This document shows positions 22,150 to 36,000 of a DNA stretch of 64,000 nt, piece by piece. The stretch is from NCBI GenBank assembly GCA_047495785.1, contig JBLDXI010000001.1, positions 4,774,001 to 4,838,000 of the forward strand, written 5' to 3'. The notes below the pieces were generated by a model, which worked only from the letters and a program-made list of their open reading frames with translations, made no database searches and had not been told where the DNA came from. The position numbers and the translations under genes are program-made. This DNA is from Lepidodermella squamata. Lineage: Eukaryota; Gastrotricha. Within the stretch, counting starts at the first letter, position 1, and every line of letters begins with the position of its first letter.

Positions 22150-23803
22150 ATGGCTGCTGCTTGCATCAGTATGCAAGAGCCGACGCCTGAGGAGGGCACC
22201 CGGCGAAGAGTTTTCCTCAACCCAGCCGATGCAGATGGCTATTTGAAGGCGTCCCACTTTTCAATCGGCCAGGACCAGCGATTGAACGAAAATTGCCTGC
22301 AGACAGCCTACAAACACGACTACCCGCCACTGCCTCTGAACGGTCGCGCTCCGGCGATTCGGCACAAAGCCACCGAAAAATTGCTACCCGGCGACGATCG
22401 TTACCTCATCGAGCAAACTATGACTGAAACACAGGCGGAATATACGAAAAAACCACTCGGGGAAAAGGCTGATATTGAAATGTTGAAACAGCGACTGGGC
22501 GCGACTCATTACAAGCAGCACAAGGACGAGCGGGTGCCAGCTTGGCAGACGACCCATAAAACCGACTACCCTCCGCTTGAATTGAACCGGCCCGTCCTGG
22601 CAAAGGCCGTCGCCTCGGGTAATTTGGTATTCGGCGATCGTGACAAGGCGGAAAAGCCGGTTTCTAGTTACAACTCTGCGTATCAGGATTTTTCGGGCGA
22701 GCAGGCGCGCCCGGAGCCGGCTAAAATGGCGCGGGGCCCGCCGACCATTTCCGGCGATTTGCGGTCCAACAACTACTCTACAACGAATAAAGACCATTTC
22801 CATCCGTTGCCTGGGCAGAGAATGTTGGACAAAATCGTCCATCCGCATGTTGATTTATTTGGGACACGGGGTAAAAAATTCGAGGGCGTTAGCGAGTTCC
22901 GGGACAAGTACGTCGAGCAGAAGGGTGACAGAGCGCAGGTGGAGAGGCGCGGTCATGAGACGACGTTTCGCCAGGACGATGGGCGAGGCTTGGATGACTG
23001 GTCGACGACGCACAAGGAGTCGTACGTGCCTCAGGAGCAGGGCCCACTCGAGCGTGTCATGAAAGATTCGAATAAGAGCAGCATTCCGATGGGTGGCAAA
23101 ACGCCAGGCGAAGAAATGGTCTCCAATTATCAGCGAAATTATCTCGAGGTAAATTTGTTTAAATATTTAAATTTTTTGGCGAATTTTTAAATTTTTTAAA
23201 TTTAATTTTTTAGTGGCCAACAAAACCGACTGATTTGGTGAATCGCGATTCTGATCTCAAATACAAATCGCAGGTCGTATTTGGCGACCCGGCTCAGGGT
23301 GACAAGTTTTTCGAAACCACGCATCTGTCGACGTACCAGCCGTTTTCAGCGGCCCGCCCGGCCAAGGCGAATAAGGAGCTGCAAAAATCGCATTTGCCTA
23401 TCGACAACTGGGGTGCTGAAGTCAATATTCCCGAGTACAACGACCGCTATCAGTATGAACCCTCGGCATACGGGCCGCGTGAAGACCGGAGAGATGTCCT
23501 CGAAAAGGTAAATTATTCAAGGAATTTTATTCTACCAAATTTTTGTCGATTTTTGAGGTCAACTATTTTTTGCTTGAGTGCGTCATTTTTTCATGATTTT
23601 TTCATGTTTTTTTCTAGATATCGAGGAGCAATCTGAAATTTCCGGTCGACGACGATCAGCACTGGCGCACGACGCACAAATGCCATTACACGCCTAAACG
23701 GGCGGCGAGCGAGAAGTCGCACCTCGACACGCGGCGTTTCCAAACAAGCCACATCTCGTTCGGCGACGCCCGCATCAACCCTTTCGCAAAAGACTGCTAT
23801 TAG
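22150..23803 (+). CDS. SAXO-like axonemal microtubule-associated protein, 492 aa
   Basis: Three exons (22150-23148, 23214-23507, 23618-23803) join in phase 0. The protein is built of spaced repeats centred on a TTHK or TTNK core followed by a Tyr/Phe and Pro: TTHKTDYPPLELN, TTNKDHFHPLPG, TTHKESYVPQ, TTHLSTYQPF and TTHKCHYTPK, plus a degenerate TAYKHDYPPLPLN at the start. Such repeats are typical of SAXO4/PPP1R32 and SAXO5/TEX45 family proteins, which bind doublet microtubules of cilia and sperm flagella. It has no signal peptide or membrane segment and is rich in charged residues. Which SAXO member it is cannot be decided here. Its presence suggests the organism builds motile cilia or flagellated sperm. 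It converges on fucokinase copy A, with 207 bp between stops. Confidence 0.75.
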
Positions 23804-24010
23804 CCACGATCATGTCAAAACGTCAAATCAAAGCCACGACACTTTTTCTCATCATCAAAAAACGAGCAACAATCTGTGATATAAATAATTCTTTATTTTC
23901 GCTTCAATGAGCCGTTAAATATTATAACTGTTGTTAATGATTTTTTTATAATAAATACGCGAAGAACCAATAATTTGTTATTGTATAACAAAAAACAACC
24001 GCAAAAATTC

Positions 24011-27000
24011 TCAATTGTCCCGTCTGATCGTGAGGCCTTCAACAGAAATAGCTGCATCGTGCACGGCGATTTCCTCACCGAAATTCGCCCGCAACCCAGA
24101 TTCGTCAATCAATTTCTGAACTGCGGCGATTACCTCAGCTTTATCGCCGAATTTAGCCGCGAAATCGTCGCTTAGCAACAGCGTCATGAACCCACCATCG
24201 CCACAACCATTGATTGTCGCGCCGAGAGAAATGGGTTTCAACAACTCGGTCAGTTCGCGGAACGATTCCGACTCACTCCCAGGCGCCAGGGTTTTCTTCA
24301 TATTGTGAGAATTCGTCAGCAAAGCGCCGATTTCGCTGATCGCTGAAGCGGAACGGGCACTTTCAAGCACCGAAGCGGCTTCTTTCGCGATTGATATCAG
24401 CGAATGGGCGGCGTTGAGAACGCCCGGTTCATTCGAGTACCAGTTTCGAACAACGTTGTACACAACCATGGAGGCGCCAAACGGTGGCCGATTGCCGGCA
24501 TAGATCAAAATCAACCGGCGATTCAACTGAAAAGATTAAAATTTGTTAAGTCTATAAAAATCGATATCAGGTTAAGAAATTGAACGGAAATTACTCATAG
24601 GAGTCAAAATTTCCTGTACTGAACTACATTTTAGCCATAATTTTGATGAAAAATTGAAGAAAAAATAAATTGATGTTTTTTACGTAACCAAGCTACAGAA
24701 GTTCATTTAAAGTTGAAAGTTCTCATTTTAAAAATTTTAAAATAAAAGACAAGTGAATAGTCTCAAATTTTTGACATCATTTTCATCAATTTCAGCTCAC
24801 ATTTTCAAGAATTGCAGGCGGGAATCCGATTTGACGCCAGCGGACGTGTAACGGCAACGACGGCATGCAATAGGCCAGTTTCACCCCACCGACAAGGCCG
24901 CCTGCAAGAAGATTTCACCATTATTTCACTCTCGTGTGCATTTTCACAATCATCGATCACAATGTAGTACGTGCATATTTAATTAGTAAATTACTCGCTT
25001 GTAAAGAGCACTTACCTATGGGGTCCTGCCAACCGGCACACGTTGCCATTAGCTGCTCGCATTGAATGACCTTCATTCAAATAATAATTATTACACAAAT
25101 TCATAATATGCATTTTTCGCACTGCGGCGCATCATCATATTCTCAAAATATTGGAGTAATAAATAATTATGATAGGCTAGACATCGGGGGTAAATATCGC
25201 CCAGTGCCTTTGCTTTTTCCTTCCTTCCTTCCCTCCATGCCCGCTTTCAAATACAGCATGCATGTTGATTTTGGCCAAGCACTTGACGATATTTTTTGCC
25301 ATTCAAAATGGAAGCGTAAATAAATTGAGATTATGATATTGATGGCTTTAATTGAGTCAGATCGATGAATACACGAGGCACTTACAGCATGGCAAACACA
25401 CTCCATGTCAAATTCTTGGCCAGAAAGCGTCCAAATGGCGGCTATCAGCGCTCCTGCGATTATACTCCGCGTGCCCAGGCCTGAAAAATTGAAAAACATA
25501 AACTCAGACAAATTCAACAAAACTTAATTTTTCCAAGATGTATAAGAAATTCGATTCAAATCAATTTTTAGAAAATTTAAAAATAAAATACTGAAAACGT
25601 TCAATTACAATACGTTTCAAGAAATTTTGAATGCGAAAAATTCAATGTGATTTACCTGATCCTTCAGGCAGCGAGGCCCACGTGTGGATTTCGATGCCGG
25701 GCGAGCCGAAAGCGGCGATGAGTTGTTGAGCGAGCAGTGATTTCGGGTCCGAGGAGTTGCGAACAGCCTGCGTCACGCCAGTCACGTACAGACACGCCTT
25801 GGCGAGCGTCGCCTGGCCATACGGCTGGTCAAAGCCGCCGAGCTATCAATAAATTAATTTCATAAATGAGCCATTTTTCAAACAAATTTCCAAGTAAATT
25901 AAGAAATCAAATACTATATCCCTAAAACTTCATAAAATGTCGGTAATTTCGGTTAATTCGGAAATTCAGTCTAAATTCTCGGCAGAAATTTCAAAAAAAT
26001 AAGTTTTTGCTTTGAGAAAAATAACAATACAAGAAAAATTCGATGCTGTTGTTGTTTACCTGATCAGCTCTTTCGAATCTCCATTTCTGCCTAATAGTGG
26101 TCACGCTTGATTGGCAATCCAACATGCAGACAACAACGCCAGTCGTATCTGGGAGCCGTCGAATTCGCGCTCCAATTGGCTTCTACAAAACATATTCAAA
26201 TTTCAATTTCAACGTTGAATTTTACTTTTGAAATAACTGGAAAAAATCCATAAAATACTTTTCCAATAATAATTTTTGAAAATCCACCAATTATTTTGAT
26301 TTTTTGATCATTTTCACTCCTGCACTTGATTGCTGGTTCGATTTATCACGTTTAGGCATATCAATATCTCTCGTTGTCTCACCTGTCCGTTGACATTGAG
26401 CGCAACATTGAGTACAGCACCGCCGATTTCGTACCTGAGCAAGAGCAGCAGTGGTAATCACGTCGTTTAGCACATGAAATGAATTCTACTTACGACATGG
26501 GCGGCGTGTCCGACCAGCCTCCCTGTTGATTCCACACATAGAGTAAAAAACAATTCAGATGATGCGAAAGTGGGCTGCTTACCGCTAGATCAGCACGGCA
26601 CGGCGCCTCGGCCACGACCCAGCCGGTCGACGATGCATTATTGATGGTGGCAGGCGACGGCTTCAGGCAAACAAACTACAAACAATTTAACGGCCAAATT
26701 AGCAAATTCAAACTAATACCAATGTGATGAGGTAAACAGTAATAAGTAACTGCGCTCAAAACATGTCAACAAAACAGGGGCGAAAAAAGCGGGTAAGATT
26801 TAGGCGCAAAAATCGATCGAACAAAAAATGGATTAAAATGCAAAAAACTATCAGTTCGGGGTTTTCAAACAATTGAAAGGCGCGAAATTCAAAAATTTAG
26901 ATGGTCAATTCAAACCAGTTTTATTGTATAACGTGGGGGATAATTTCCCTGAGAGGTAACGATGATAATTTTTGTTAAGGTATTCTCAAAGCATAACCGC

Positions 27001-30000
27001 ATACGCTCCCAATTTCTAGCAAATTTTAGCCAATAGGTATATAAAGCAGAATACCTATACCTATGCGGAAAAAATGTCAAAACTTGGCGCTCAACCCAAT
27101 GCTTTTCAATTTTTCCAAACCAAGAACATTTTTTAACGAGGTAAAATCAAGTAAACGTTTATGGTAATTGTATTCAATTTTCCTATCATTCTTGAAATTA
27201 TAGAAATGTCATAGAATAGTTCCAAATCTATTTAAATCTCGGAAGAAAATTACCGCTATTTTCAGTGATAATATTGGGCTTTTTGACCCTCTTGGCACCC
27301 TGAAACATCTGGAATGCTCGCATCCGAGACTTCAGATATCGGTCAAATCACTGATTTGCAAAATCGATACTTGAAATCGATATCGGCTCTGCAGGCTAAA
27401 TTACTACTCAGTAAAATTAGGCGCAATAGTTAGATTGGTCTAGCTTCAAGATTCAAAAGTAGTTCTGAAACCCGAACAGAAATATTTAAGGGCAATCTAG
27501 CCTCTATTTCTAAAAGGGAAATGCTACCGCTACAGGGTTGGAAAGAGTGTTAAATTCGAAAGGAAAATGAATATTTAGCAATTGAACGTACCGCTTGGGC
27601 AGTTTGGCAAGCGCGGCGGATGAGAATGTGGCAGGCGCCTTCGTAGTGGCGGGAGGCGCGCATCAGCGTCTGCGGCGAGTCCATCCAGTCGCGGCGCAGC
27701 ATCGCCATCGCCTTGACGGCGCGCTCGTAGTCGCCGACGAGCAGCATCTCGTACGCCGCTTCCCACGCCACGTTCTTCGCCGGGCCCGAGCGAATGCCGC
27801 CCCGGCTGCCCGACATGCACGCGAGCAGCGCGGCGATGTTGGCCAGCACGCGAGGCAGTTTTCGCTCGTCCAACGACTGAGCCGCTATTCGGTCCAAACA
27901 CACCAGTAGACCTACGAAAAAATAATAAACAGAAAAATATTGTAGAAATAATATAATTATCACAACTCTAAAACTGTTAGAAATTCAGAAATATTATTCG
28001 AATAATCATATTTTTTCGGATATTTCGCTCTGAATCCTTAAATCGACCACTGTAATCCCTTCGAAAAACTTGAAAATTTTTAGAAAATGTCAAGGATGTG
28101 CCCTATGGCTTAGGGCTTCTCGTTGCCAAAATACGGTCTCTTCTCCCGAGGGAGTTTTCGCAGATGAGAAAAATGGCTTCGAATATGTATGAAAACTAAT
28201 TTCCAAGTTATTGCCGATAGCTTGGAGCTTCATCACTACAATATCCAAGTCTGCCCACGGTTTCTCACTATCAAGTGAAGTAAAATAAAAAATTGTTTGT
28301 AAACTTTGTAACACTCCTCAGACTTTTCATATCAAGAAATCGCGAAATTTCTAGTTCGATATCACGTTTTCAGGACACGTTTACAAAATGGAACTGCACA
28401 ATTTTGATTCCAACAAATCTCGTATGAAAAAGCAACATGTACTAGAACAGCACGCAAGGGCGAGCCTGTCTCGACGAATCTACGAATCTGCGAAGCTTGA
28501 TTCTCGCAAGAGACACTACAAGCCGTGTAGCCGAACGTCCAATCACGCTGCGTCCTCCACGAAAGCTAAGAGCACTGGCCTGCGGTATCTACAACGTCGA
28601 CATGACCGTTGCGTTGATGGAGCGTCGACTCGGCGCGCTTCATTTCAATGTGCAACTATCCCAAACATGCAGCCGAACTTCGCAGCTGACTTCACGGCGT
28701 TATTACGTAACAATCGAGTGGCTGAATTCTTCCAAAAAGGCGTCATCATTGTAGCTCTACAGAAAGTCGAAGTTGAGGTGAAATCGGGCGGAGGCAGCGG
28801 TGACTACCGTTCATTTATCTCACTTTATATATTGCCAAACAATAATATTCCAATTACAGAACCCCTGCACTACCCCTGTACATATCTGCGACCTTCGAAA
28901 AACCTTTCTGAAACTTTAATACCCATCAACTCTTTTCAAGCAGATTCTGTGACGCTGGCTATATCCCAGCTTGAATCTAATTCTTACAGAAGGCGAATTC
29001 ACCAAAACAATACTCCCAATGGACGGTAGCAACCCTTGTTATCGGGTTTTCCAGCAATGCTACGCGGTAAGCATTTGAACATCGCATTCATCGACGTATC
29101 CAGTCATTTTCTACCCATAGGAAGTACAAACCATCATCGTCGAAACAGTCCGAATCATCAACAAGAATTTCCGATGCGACTTCAGAATCATCAAATTATT
29201 GAAACTTGCTGAATACGTCGTCCGACGACGCTTAGTCCCCGAACTATAAGTTTATAAAAAAAAATCAGCCTCCTTACAACTATTCTCTGCTGGTTAGAAG
29301 GGGTAAAGAAGCCCCAAGGTAGGGGCTATGGGGTGGGCATTGCTAAACTGATCGAAATACAAGCTAGATTGATATACGAAATCGATCGTTTTATGTATAG
29401 TCGTATTCGGTTGCTCAGATATTTTCGAAAAATATTGCGTCAAAGGCAAACTTACGATCAGCGAATTTGTAGACCACCGACGTGAAGAACAGCGGGGCGA
29501 CGAATGCATCGTCTCGGTTCGCCAAGTCGCGTTCAACCAGGCGGCATGCGACGCGGCTCGTGCACGCCAATCGGTGTTCGGCCGAGGCGGCATGGTCGAC
29601 AAGGCCTTGCATGTCCTGGATGGACAGGCGCCACGAAGCTCGCCATTTCATCAGCAAAATCGGGTCCGGCCGCGGCGATGTCAGCCACAATGCGAGGGCT
29701 AGTGTTTTAGCTTTCGATAACACTGGGTACAGCTTGGCAGTGTACAGCGTCCTTTCGTGAGATGGCTACATTAGAAAAAGTAATAAATTTGAGAAATTGA
29801 GCTCATAAAACAGGAGACATTCTAAAAATCCTATTTTTTACGTTAAATTTATGATTAGTTTTCTGTTTTACAAGTTCCGCTCAAAAAATTCCCGCATATT
29901 TTCACTTCCTCTTGTCTTTTTTGGCTCTCATTTTCTCATTTGAACCGAGCTGCCGTGGCCATCACCCAGCGGTCTGGTTTATTTTGGCCAAGCTCGCTGA

Positions 30001-33000
30001 GAAGGAGAGACACGTCAGGCTCGAACGGCTGCCGGTACTACGGAGTTCGCAAATGGTGTGCTCAGGACACCGACGAACACTACAGTATGTAATCGTTAAT
30101 GAACGACTCGAGACTCTTCGCATCCTGCCCCAGGCATGCGAGAAAATTCAGGATTTAACGCACGTCACCAGCCGCCTAGCCAGACTTCTCTGCTGCCAGC
30201 GCCTTTCGACAGTAGTCAACCCCTGAGACTCGACCATCGGCTATTCAATCTCGGTTGATGAGAATCTCAACGTGAGCGGCACCTTTCCCACAGCTGCCGT
30301 AATGTTGGAAACTACTTTGCAGCTTTTAACTGTTCAGTAACAAAGTTTAGAGACCCTCTGATGCCGAAGACGTGTATAAGTACTCAAACTGGCGCTTAAT
30401 AATAATAACGTTAACCGCAGAAAAATTCAACGAGCTGCTCAAATTGCAGCATGAGAAATCCGATGCGATTCGAAAGAATAAATTGATCGAAAAATTACCA
30501 AAAAATCTGAAAAATTCCGACACAGTTCTCAAAAGTTTGCATAACGCAATGGGTGCGAGCTACGGAACGGCTGACGAAAAGAAAACGATGCAAAATGAGA
30601 CGTATGGAGTCTGCGGGCGCTTCGGACGACCACACGTAATGATCACATTGTCACCAAGAGATCATAATAATTTTTGCTTGACCGTCAATAATGCGTCTGA
30701 CAAATTGCTCGAGGGTACGATAAGCATCGAAGATGTTTTTGATGGGGCATCTCCGCGACCCTTGGTTTTGATTCAGCAGGACGCTGGTTTAGACGTCGCT
30801 ACTGCAGCTGCTTATTTCCAAAAAACGCCAAATTTCCTTTTCGAAGATTTCATCGGCTGGAACAAAAACTAGTATTTCCTAGTGATACTAATAATTGTCT
30901 GTATGCTGTGCCTAGCTGTGACTTCCTCGAGAAATGAATAAAAACTCATAACGTACCACATTTTGCGGCCACAGGTCTGACTCGTCGATTTCCTTGCGAG
31001 CCAGGTAGCTCTTGAGCGGCATATTGCAGAAGGAGACGCTCGAGGCATCGCCAATCGGCTCGTCGAGACGGTCTTTCAGTCCGAAGACAACAACAACACT
31101 GACGGTGAGATTCGACTTGAACTGCGCGCTAGGTACGCGAACAGCATACTGGTGCAGCACGATTTGCGGCGGAATGTTGATAACCTAAAATAAATAAAAA
31201 TCCCATATCAGAGTAATGTTTGAAGTTGGCGTTAACTAGAATAAAGCCCTATCAAAAAACATCTGTCTCCTTTGAATTTATTCGATGAGGAACTGAACAC
31301 TTCTGCAACGCCGTTTACTTCGTTGTTATCCCGTATTATTCCGTATTATTCCTACTATTCATGCGCTGTTTCCGGCTTCACTATTTGAGTCTCGGTTGCT
31401 GGAAGGCTGTGAAATAGCGGATCAAAAACATGTAAAGGAGTCCTTATCATTGATGTTCTCCGTGAAGTTTCCTCGAACGATCGTCAGCGCGTCATCACTG
31501 AGGAAGCAAGAACGAGCAGTCGTCGACCCTCGCGTTTCTCAGATATCGACGAAGGTCAAATGTCGATGACGAGGACCATTGAGAACTCAGAAGCGAGTAC
31601 GGCATCTACCTCTGCAACGACTTCGAACGTCAGCTCCGTATTCAACATGCCGTTCGACACCGGCGTTTATTCGAACGGGCCTTCCTTCGACAATGCTACC
31701 ATCGACACCATCGAAATCGACGAGGAAATGGAAGTGATTGATGGAGAAGGAGTCATCCAGCCTAAGTCATCTTTTGATTTCGTCTTAGTTAACGAGTGCT
31801 TGGATGATCTCGGCCGCGAGCCTCAGATCTCGTGGTATGAGAAGAATTTTGTTGATGTTAATAAAGATCCTCGTAACTATGCCCTCTCATCTTTTGTACC
31901 TACACCTGTACTCGACCATAGTTGATAGCGGATGTAGTGAGCATGTGACTGCAAATTTTGATTACCTTATTCCGAACTCTATTCGTAATGAAGCTGAAGC
32001 GAAGAGATTTAAAATTGGTGATGGCAGCTTAATGCCTTCGAGTACGTTTACTTCGTTGTTATCCCGTATTATTCCGTATTATTCCTACTATTCATGCGCT
32101 GTTTCCGGCTTCACTATTTGAGTCTCGGTTGCCGGACGGCTATGAAATAGCGGATCAAAAAGATGTAAAGAAGTCCTTATCATTGATGCTTTCGTGGCGT
32201 CAAGCATGAAGAAAGAAGACAAATTGGTGAGAATCAAGTTGCAATCGTCCTACGCATTGGGTCCTTTTAGCCATAAAGCGGCTTTGTTGTTAAAAGCCAA
32301 GAGAAACTAAAGTAAGACAAAACCTGTGTTTGGTTTTCAGTTCGGAAAACACAGTCGAAGGTGTGACTGGTCGTCCCATAAAACATCTCATCGAGAAGCG
32401 TGAGCGCAAGGAATTCCGTGTCCAATCATGAATTTAGGCGTAAACTGATCACCTGTCACATCAGGGTGGCCAAAAAATTCCGCAGAAGGCGAATTCGATG
32501 CGCATTATAGGTATTCATTTCTTATTATTTGATACTTGAAATGTCCAGCGATGCTGCTAAGATTCTGCTGCCTAAAATCGCCTTACAGCAGCTGGGAAAA
32601 TGCGAGTTAATCGAACTATGCGTTAATCTTCAGCATCAGCTGCAAGAAAAAGACAAGGCGAAAGACAGAAACAACAGTCTCTGAGTCAGTAATGAGCCCT
32701 TTATCAATCCTAAACCAGCGGCGGTCTTATGCCGAAGCCGTTTATGGCTATCGTGCATCCATCGGAGTTGCAGGGCCTCAATTGAAAAGAAGGCTGGCTG
32801 GCGAATTTTTTAGCGAGATACAAGGCTGTCCCAGAACGACGGCCGAGATCGTACTGCTTGTGATGTGCTTATGCTTATGCTTATTCACTATAAAAATTAA
32901 GGAATTTGCCGTGAATGCCATTTGGTTTCAATCGTTTATGGAGGCTGCGGCCGAGAAAATCGGAAATGTCGAAACCACTTGGATTCTCGATAATTTGGCT

Positions 33001-36000
33001 GCGCATGACGAAACGAAATTGACAGCTCTGCCCTGCAAACACGATAATATAAAATTTCCCTTTTCGCCTCAGCTTAACCTATTGAAACGGTGTTTTCGTC
33101 GGTTAAAGCAGAAATCAAACGACAACTCGCCGACCAAACAAGCAACTACAGGAACCTTTTACCAGCTAACAAACGAGCTGGAACAGGATGCTGTCTGTGT
33201 TGCTGTTCGGCCTTACTTGCCTTACATTGGCGAGTCTGGCATCGTCGACAAACTATCAGCAGCCTTTGCAATAATAGTTTTCGACGGGGTCTTCACCCGA
33301 AGAGACTGACGGTTAAAGGGTAATTAGAGGAGGAAACAGGAAGTGTGGAGAGTGGCCTCCCGGAGTGGCATCCTGAGTTAAATAATTGAAATACTTCGAC
33401 TAACCTTGACATCATTGGACAGCAAATCGTCCTCGTCATTACTGCCCCGGCTGCTGACCGCCTCCAGGCCGTTGATAATGCACCCATCGCCAATAACAGC
33501 CGGCACGTCTAGCAATGCATGAGCAACCACAGAATTCGCACCCAGCGACACAGCCGGGCCAATGCAGCTGTTCATAACAATCGTCGAGCTGGCATCGATT
33601 TTGCTCTCAACGTAGCAGTGCGAGTGGAGCGATTTCTTCAACGGCATCAGCGGGCTGACGCGCGCGAATTCCGCCAGCGTGTCGTAGAGCAGGGACGGCC
33701 GATCGACGTCCGGGAAAAGGAAATGGCCGCAGCGGTCGACGACAATTTTGTACGTGTACTTGTTTAGTTTTTCGTAGATGAGCTGCCGAGCGCGTCTCGC
33801 CAACGCGTCCGCTTCGTTCCAGTTAACGAAGGCATCGGCCGAGACGTCTGTCGCCGCGGCTCGCATCACGTCCATCAAAATCGACAGCTATACGAAGAAA
33901 AATTAGACTACTGTAGACTATTGTTCAAGGTTCAAGGCTTGGAATTAGTTTCACATCTTAAATGCATCGATTTTATTCGCTTATTATCCCAAGTCTCTCC
34001 AAAAAATCGCAATACACACTTGTAGATTCCGATTCTGATTTTGACGATATCACCGTAACTAAAATTCTGACTTGAAACACCAGAAAACCCGTCCTGTCGC
34101 ATGGAAGCTATCGGCGAGCATTGCTATCGCTTTCACGAAAACCATCCTCGATACAAATTCAAATGCTATCGTAAGCGTAAGCACGCGACTGTAGTCGTTA
34201 TATCTGGACCTGATAAGGAACATGAATGTTCTGAATGCGGAGTCTTCTTAACAAATCAATCCCAAAGGTCATTTTTCGTACGACAAATCTGGAGTTCTAA
34301 TACGAATTTCCATCGACTACACGCAATCTCGTGGGTATGGTTCAGCGAGCAACGCCTTTTCCTATTGCTTGCTAGCGAACAAAGCCAAGGTTGAAATGAA
34401 AAATGACGTAGTAATAGCGGAGTGTCGAGGCTTGAACCCTCTTGCAACCTCGAAAAATACTTTCACGACGTGTTCACTGCATTCGACCGTCTCATCATGG
34501 ACGGCTACACGCGAGACGAAGCATCGCAGACTATTGCCATGCAGCTAGCATTTTGTTGCGACTGGTAGGCCATGTGTAAAATAATTGCGTTGAAACAATA
34601 GTTACTTGATTTTTCGTGATTTTTTCAGATCGTAAACGCTGATAGTCCAAGCTCGAAATACCCTTGTTATATATGCTGTTTCCTGCGCCCTCCCGACCAG
34701 ACTCAAACTCCCGGCATATTTCCAACACAGATTAACCAACACAGTAGGAAGTAGATCGGAGATCTAAGTTGCCCTTTCGTGTATGGAGAACTTTCCTGTA
34801 TGGGGAAATCGTCAAATACGTCATCGGACTTGATTGTTGTTAGTTTTATTGCAATTTTCCTTTGTCTGTATAAATTTTTTTTACAGCTAGGGTACGAGAC
34901 GGCCTAACTCCGGTTTGGGAAAGAATTCGTCAAACGATTCGCAGGCCCAACCGCCGTGACGAAATGTGATTCGCAAATACGTATTGGAACCGTTTCTCAC
35001 GGATACACCCTCGAAGGCGATGCAAGCAGGGCAGCTGAGTAAACCAGCCAGTCAAATGTCAATTGAGCTCAAGGATGCCAGCTCGTTGAAATGGTACGGC
35101 CAGCTGGAGCGAGTAGTGTTTGCAGCCGCTCTCCTGGGAGCGCTACGGCGATGCCTACGGCTTTCGGTGGATTGCGCCGAACGAGCTGGAGATAAACGTT
35201 AATGTGATGGCCCAAGTGGTGCGATACAAGGAAATCGGCCCGCACTACGTGACGAATTGCTTGGGAAAAGACCGCGTCGTAGAGCATTACGATCTGGTTT
35301 TAAAATTCGGCGATCACGTAATTCAAAACTCGGCCTTAACGTGGTTTACGTATATAGCAATGAGAATCTACGGCGACAAGGAATGTGCGCTTATCAAGCG
35401 GGTCAAACTGCCGTTTTGGATATATGTGGCTCAAGCGCTGGTCCACCAAGACTGTAGTCTGCCGACTTGTGGCCGCCCTCTGTTCGGCTTCAGCGATTCG
35501 CGCCAAGCGCATCTCGTTGAAGGTATCTCTCTCCTACTTTCCACGCTTAGCTCATAGTTATGTCGTAGGTATCAAGACCCGCTACGATGTTCAAGCAGGC
35601 ATACTCAACAATTCGAGGCAATTCGAGGTCCCGACCTATAAAATCAACTGCCGTTCATCAGCCTGAGACGGCTCTAGCACGTCATGAAGCTATCTACTCG
35701 CACTTTTCGAGAAAAATTCCGCCAAATTTACATGATTGTCTACCATCTCCTTCAAATAAAATGCATTCTACAAAATTCGATTTTTCTATAATAAAATAAA
35801 ACTACGGCTTTCTTTGATAATGTCTCGCTATTGTTAAAGCCTTTAGATATAAATAAATAAATTTACCCGAATCGGCGTTGCGCCAGAGTCGACGCCCATG
35901 TAGGTGCAGGCGTTGAGCGGGTACACTTCGTAGAATGAGAAGATCGACTCGACGACTGCCGGGCTCAAGTAAACGATGCCAAGCAGCTATCAAAACACAC

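Noticed and set aside
22384-23062. Frames opposite and overlapping the SAXO-like gene
   Set aside because: Only the frame starting at 22150 shows the regular TTHK-type repeats and continues across two splice junctions.
27575-27909. Arg/Ala/His-rich frames on both strands
   Set aside because: They shadow fucokinase A exon 27911-27592.
28388-29029. 213-codon frame in a fucokinase A intron
   Set aside because: Composition is low-complexity and basic, no domain is visible and no splice partner was found; kept only as a possible retroelement scrap.
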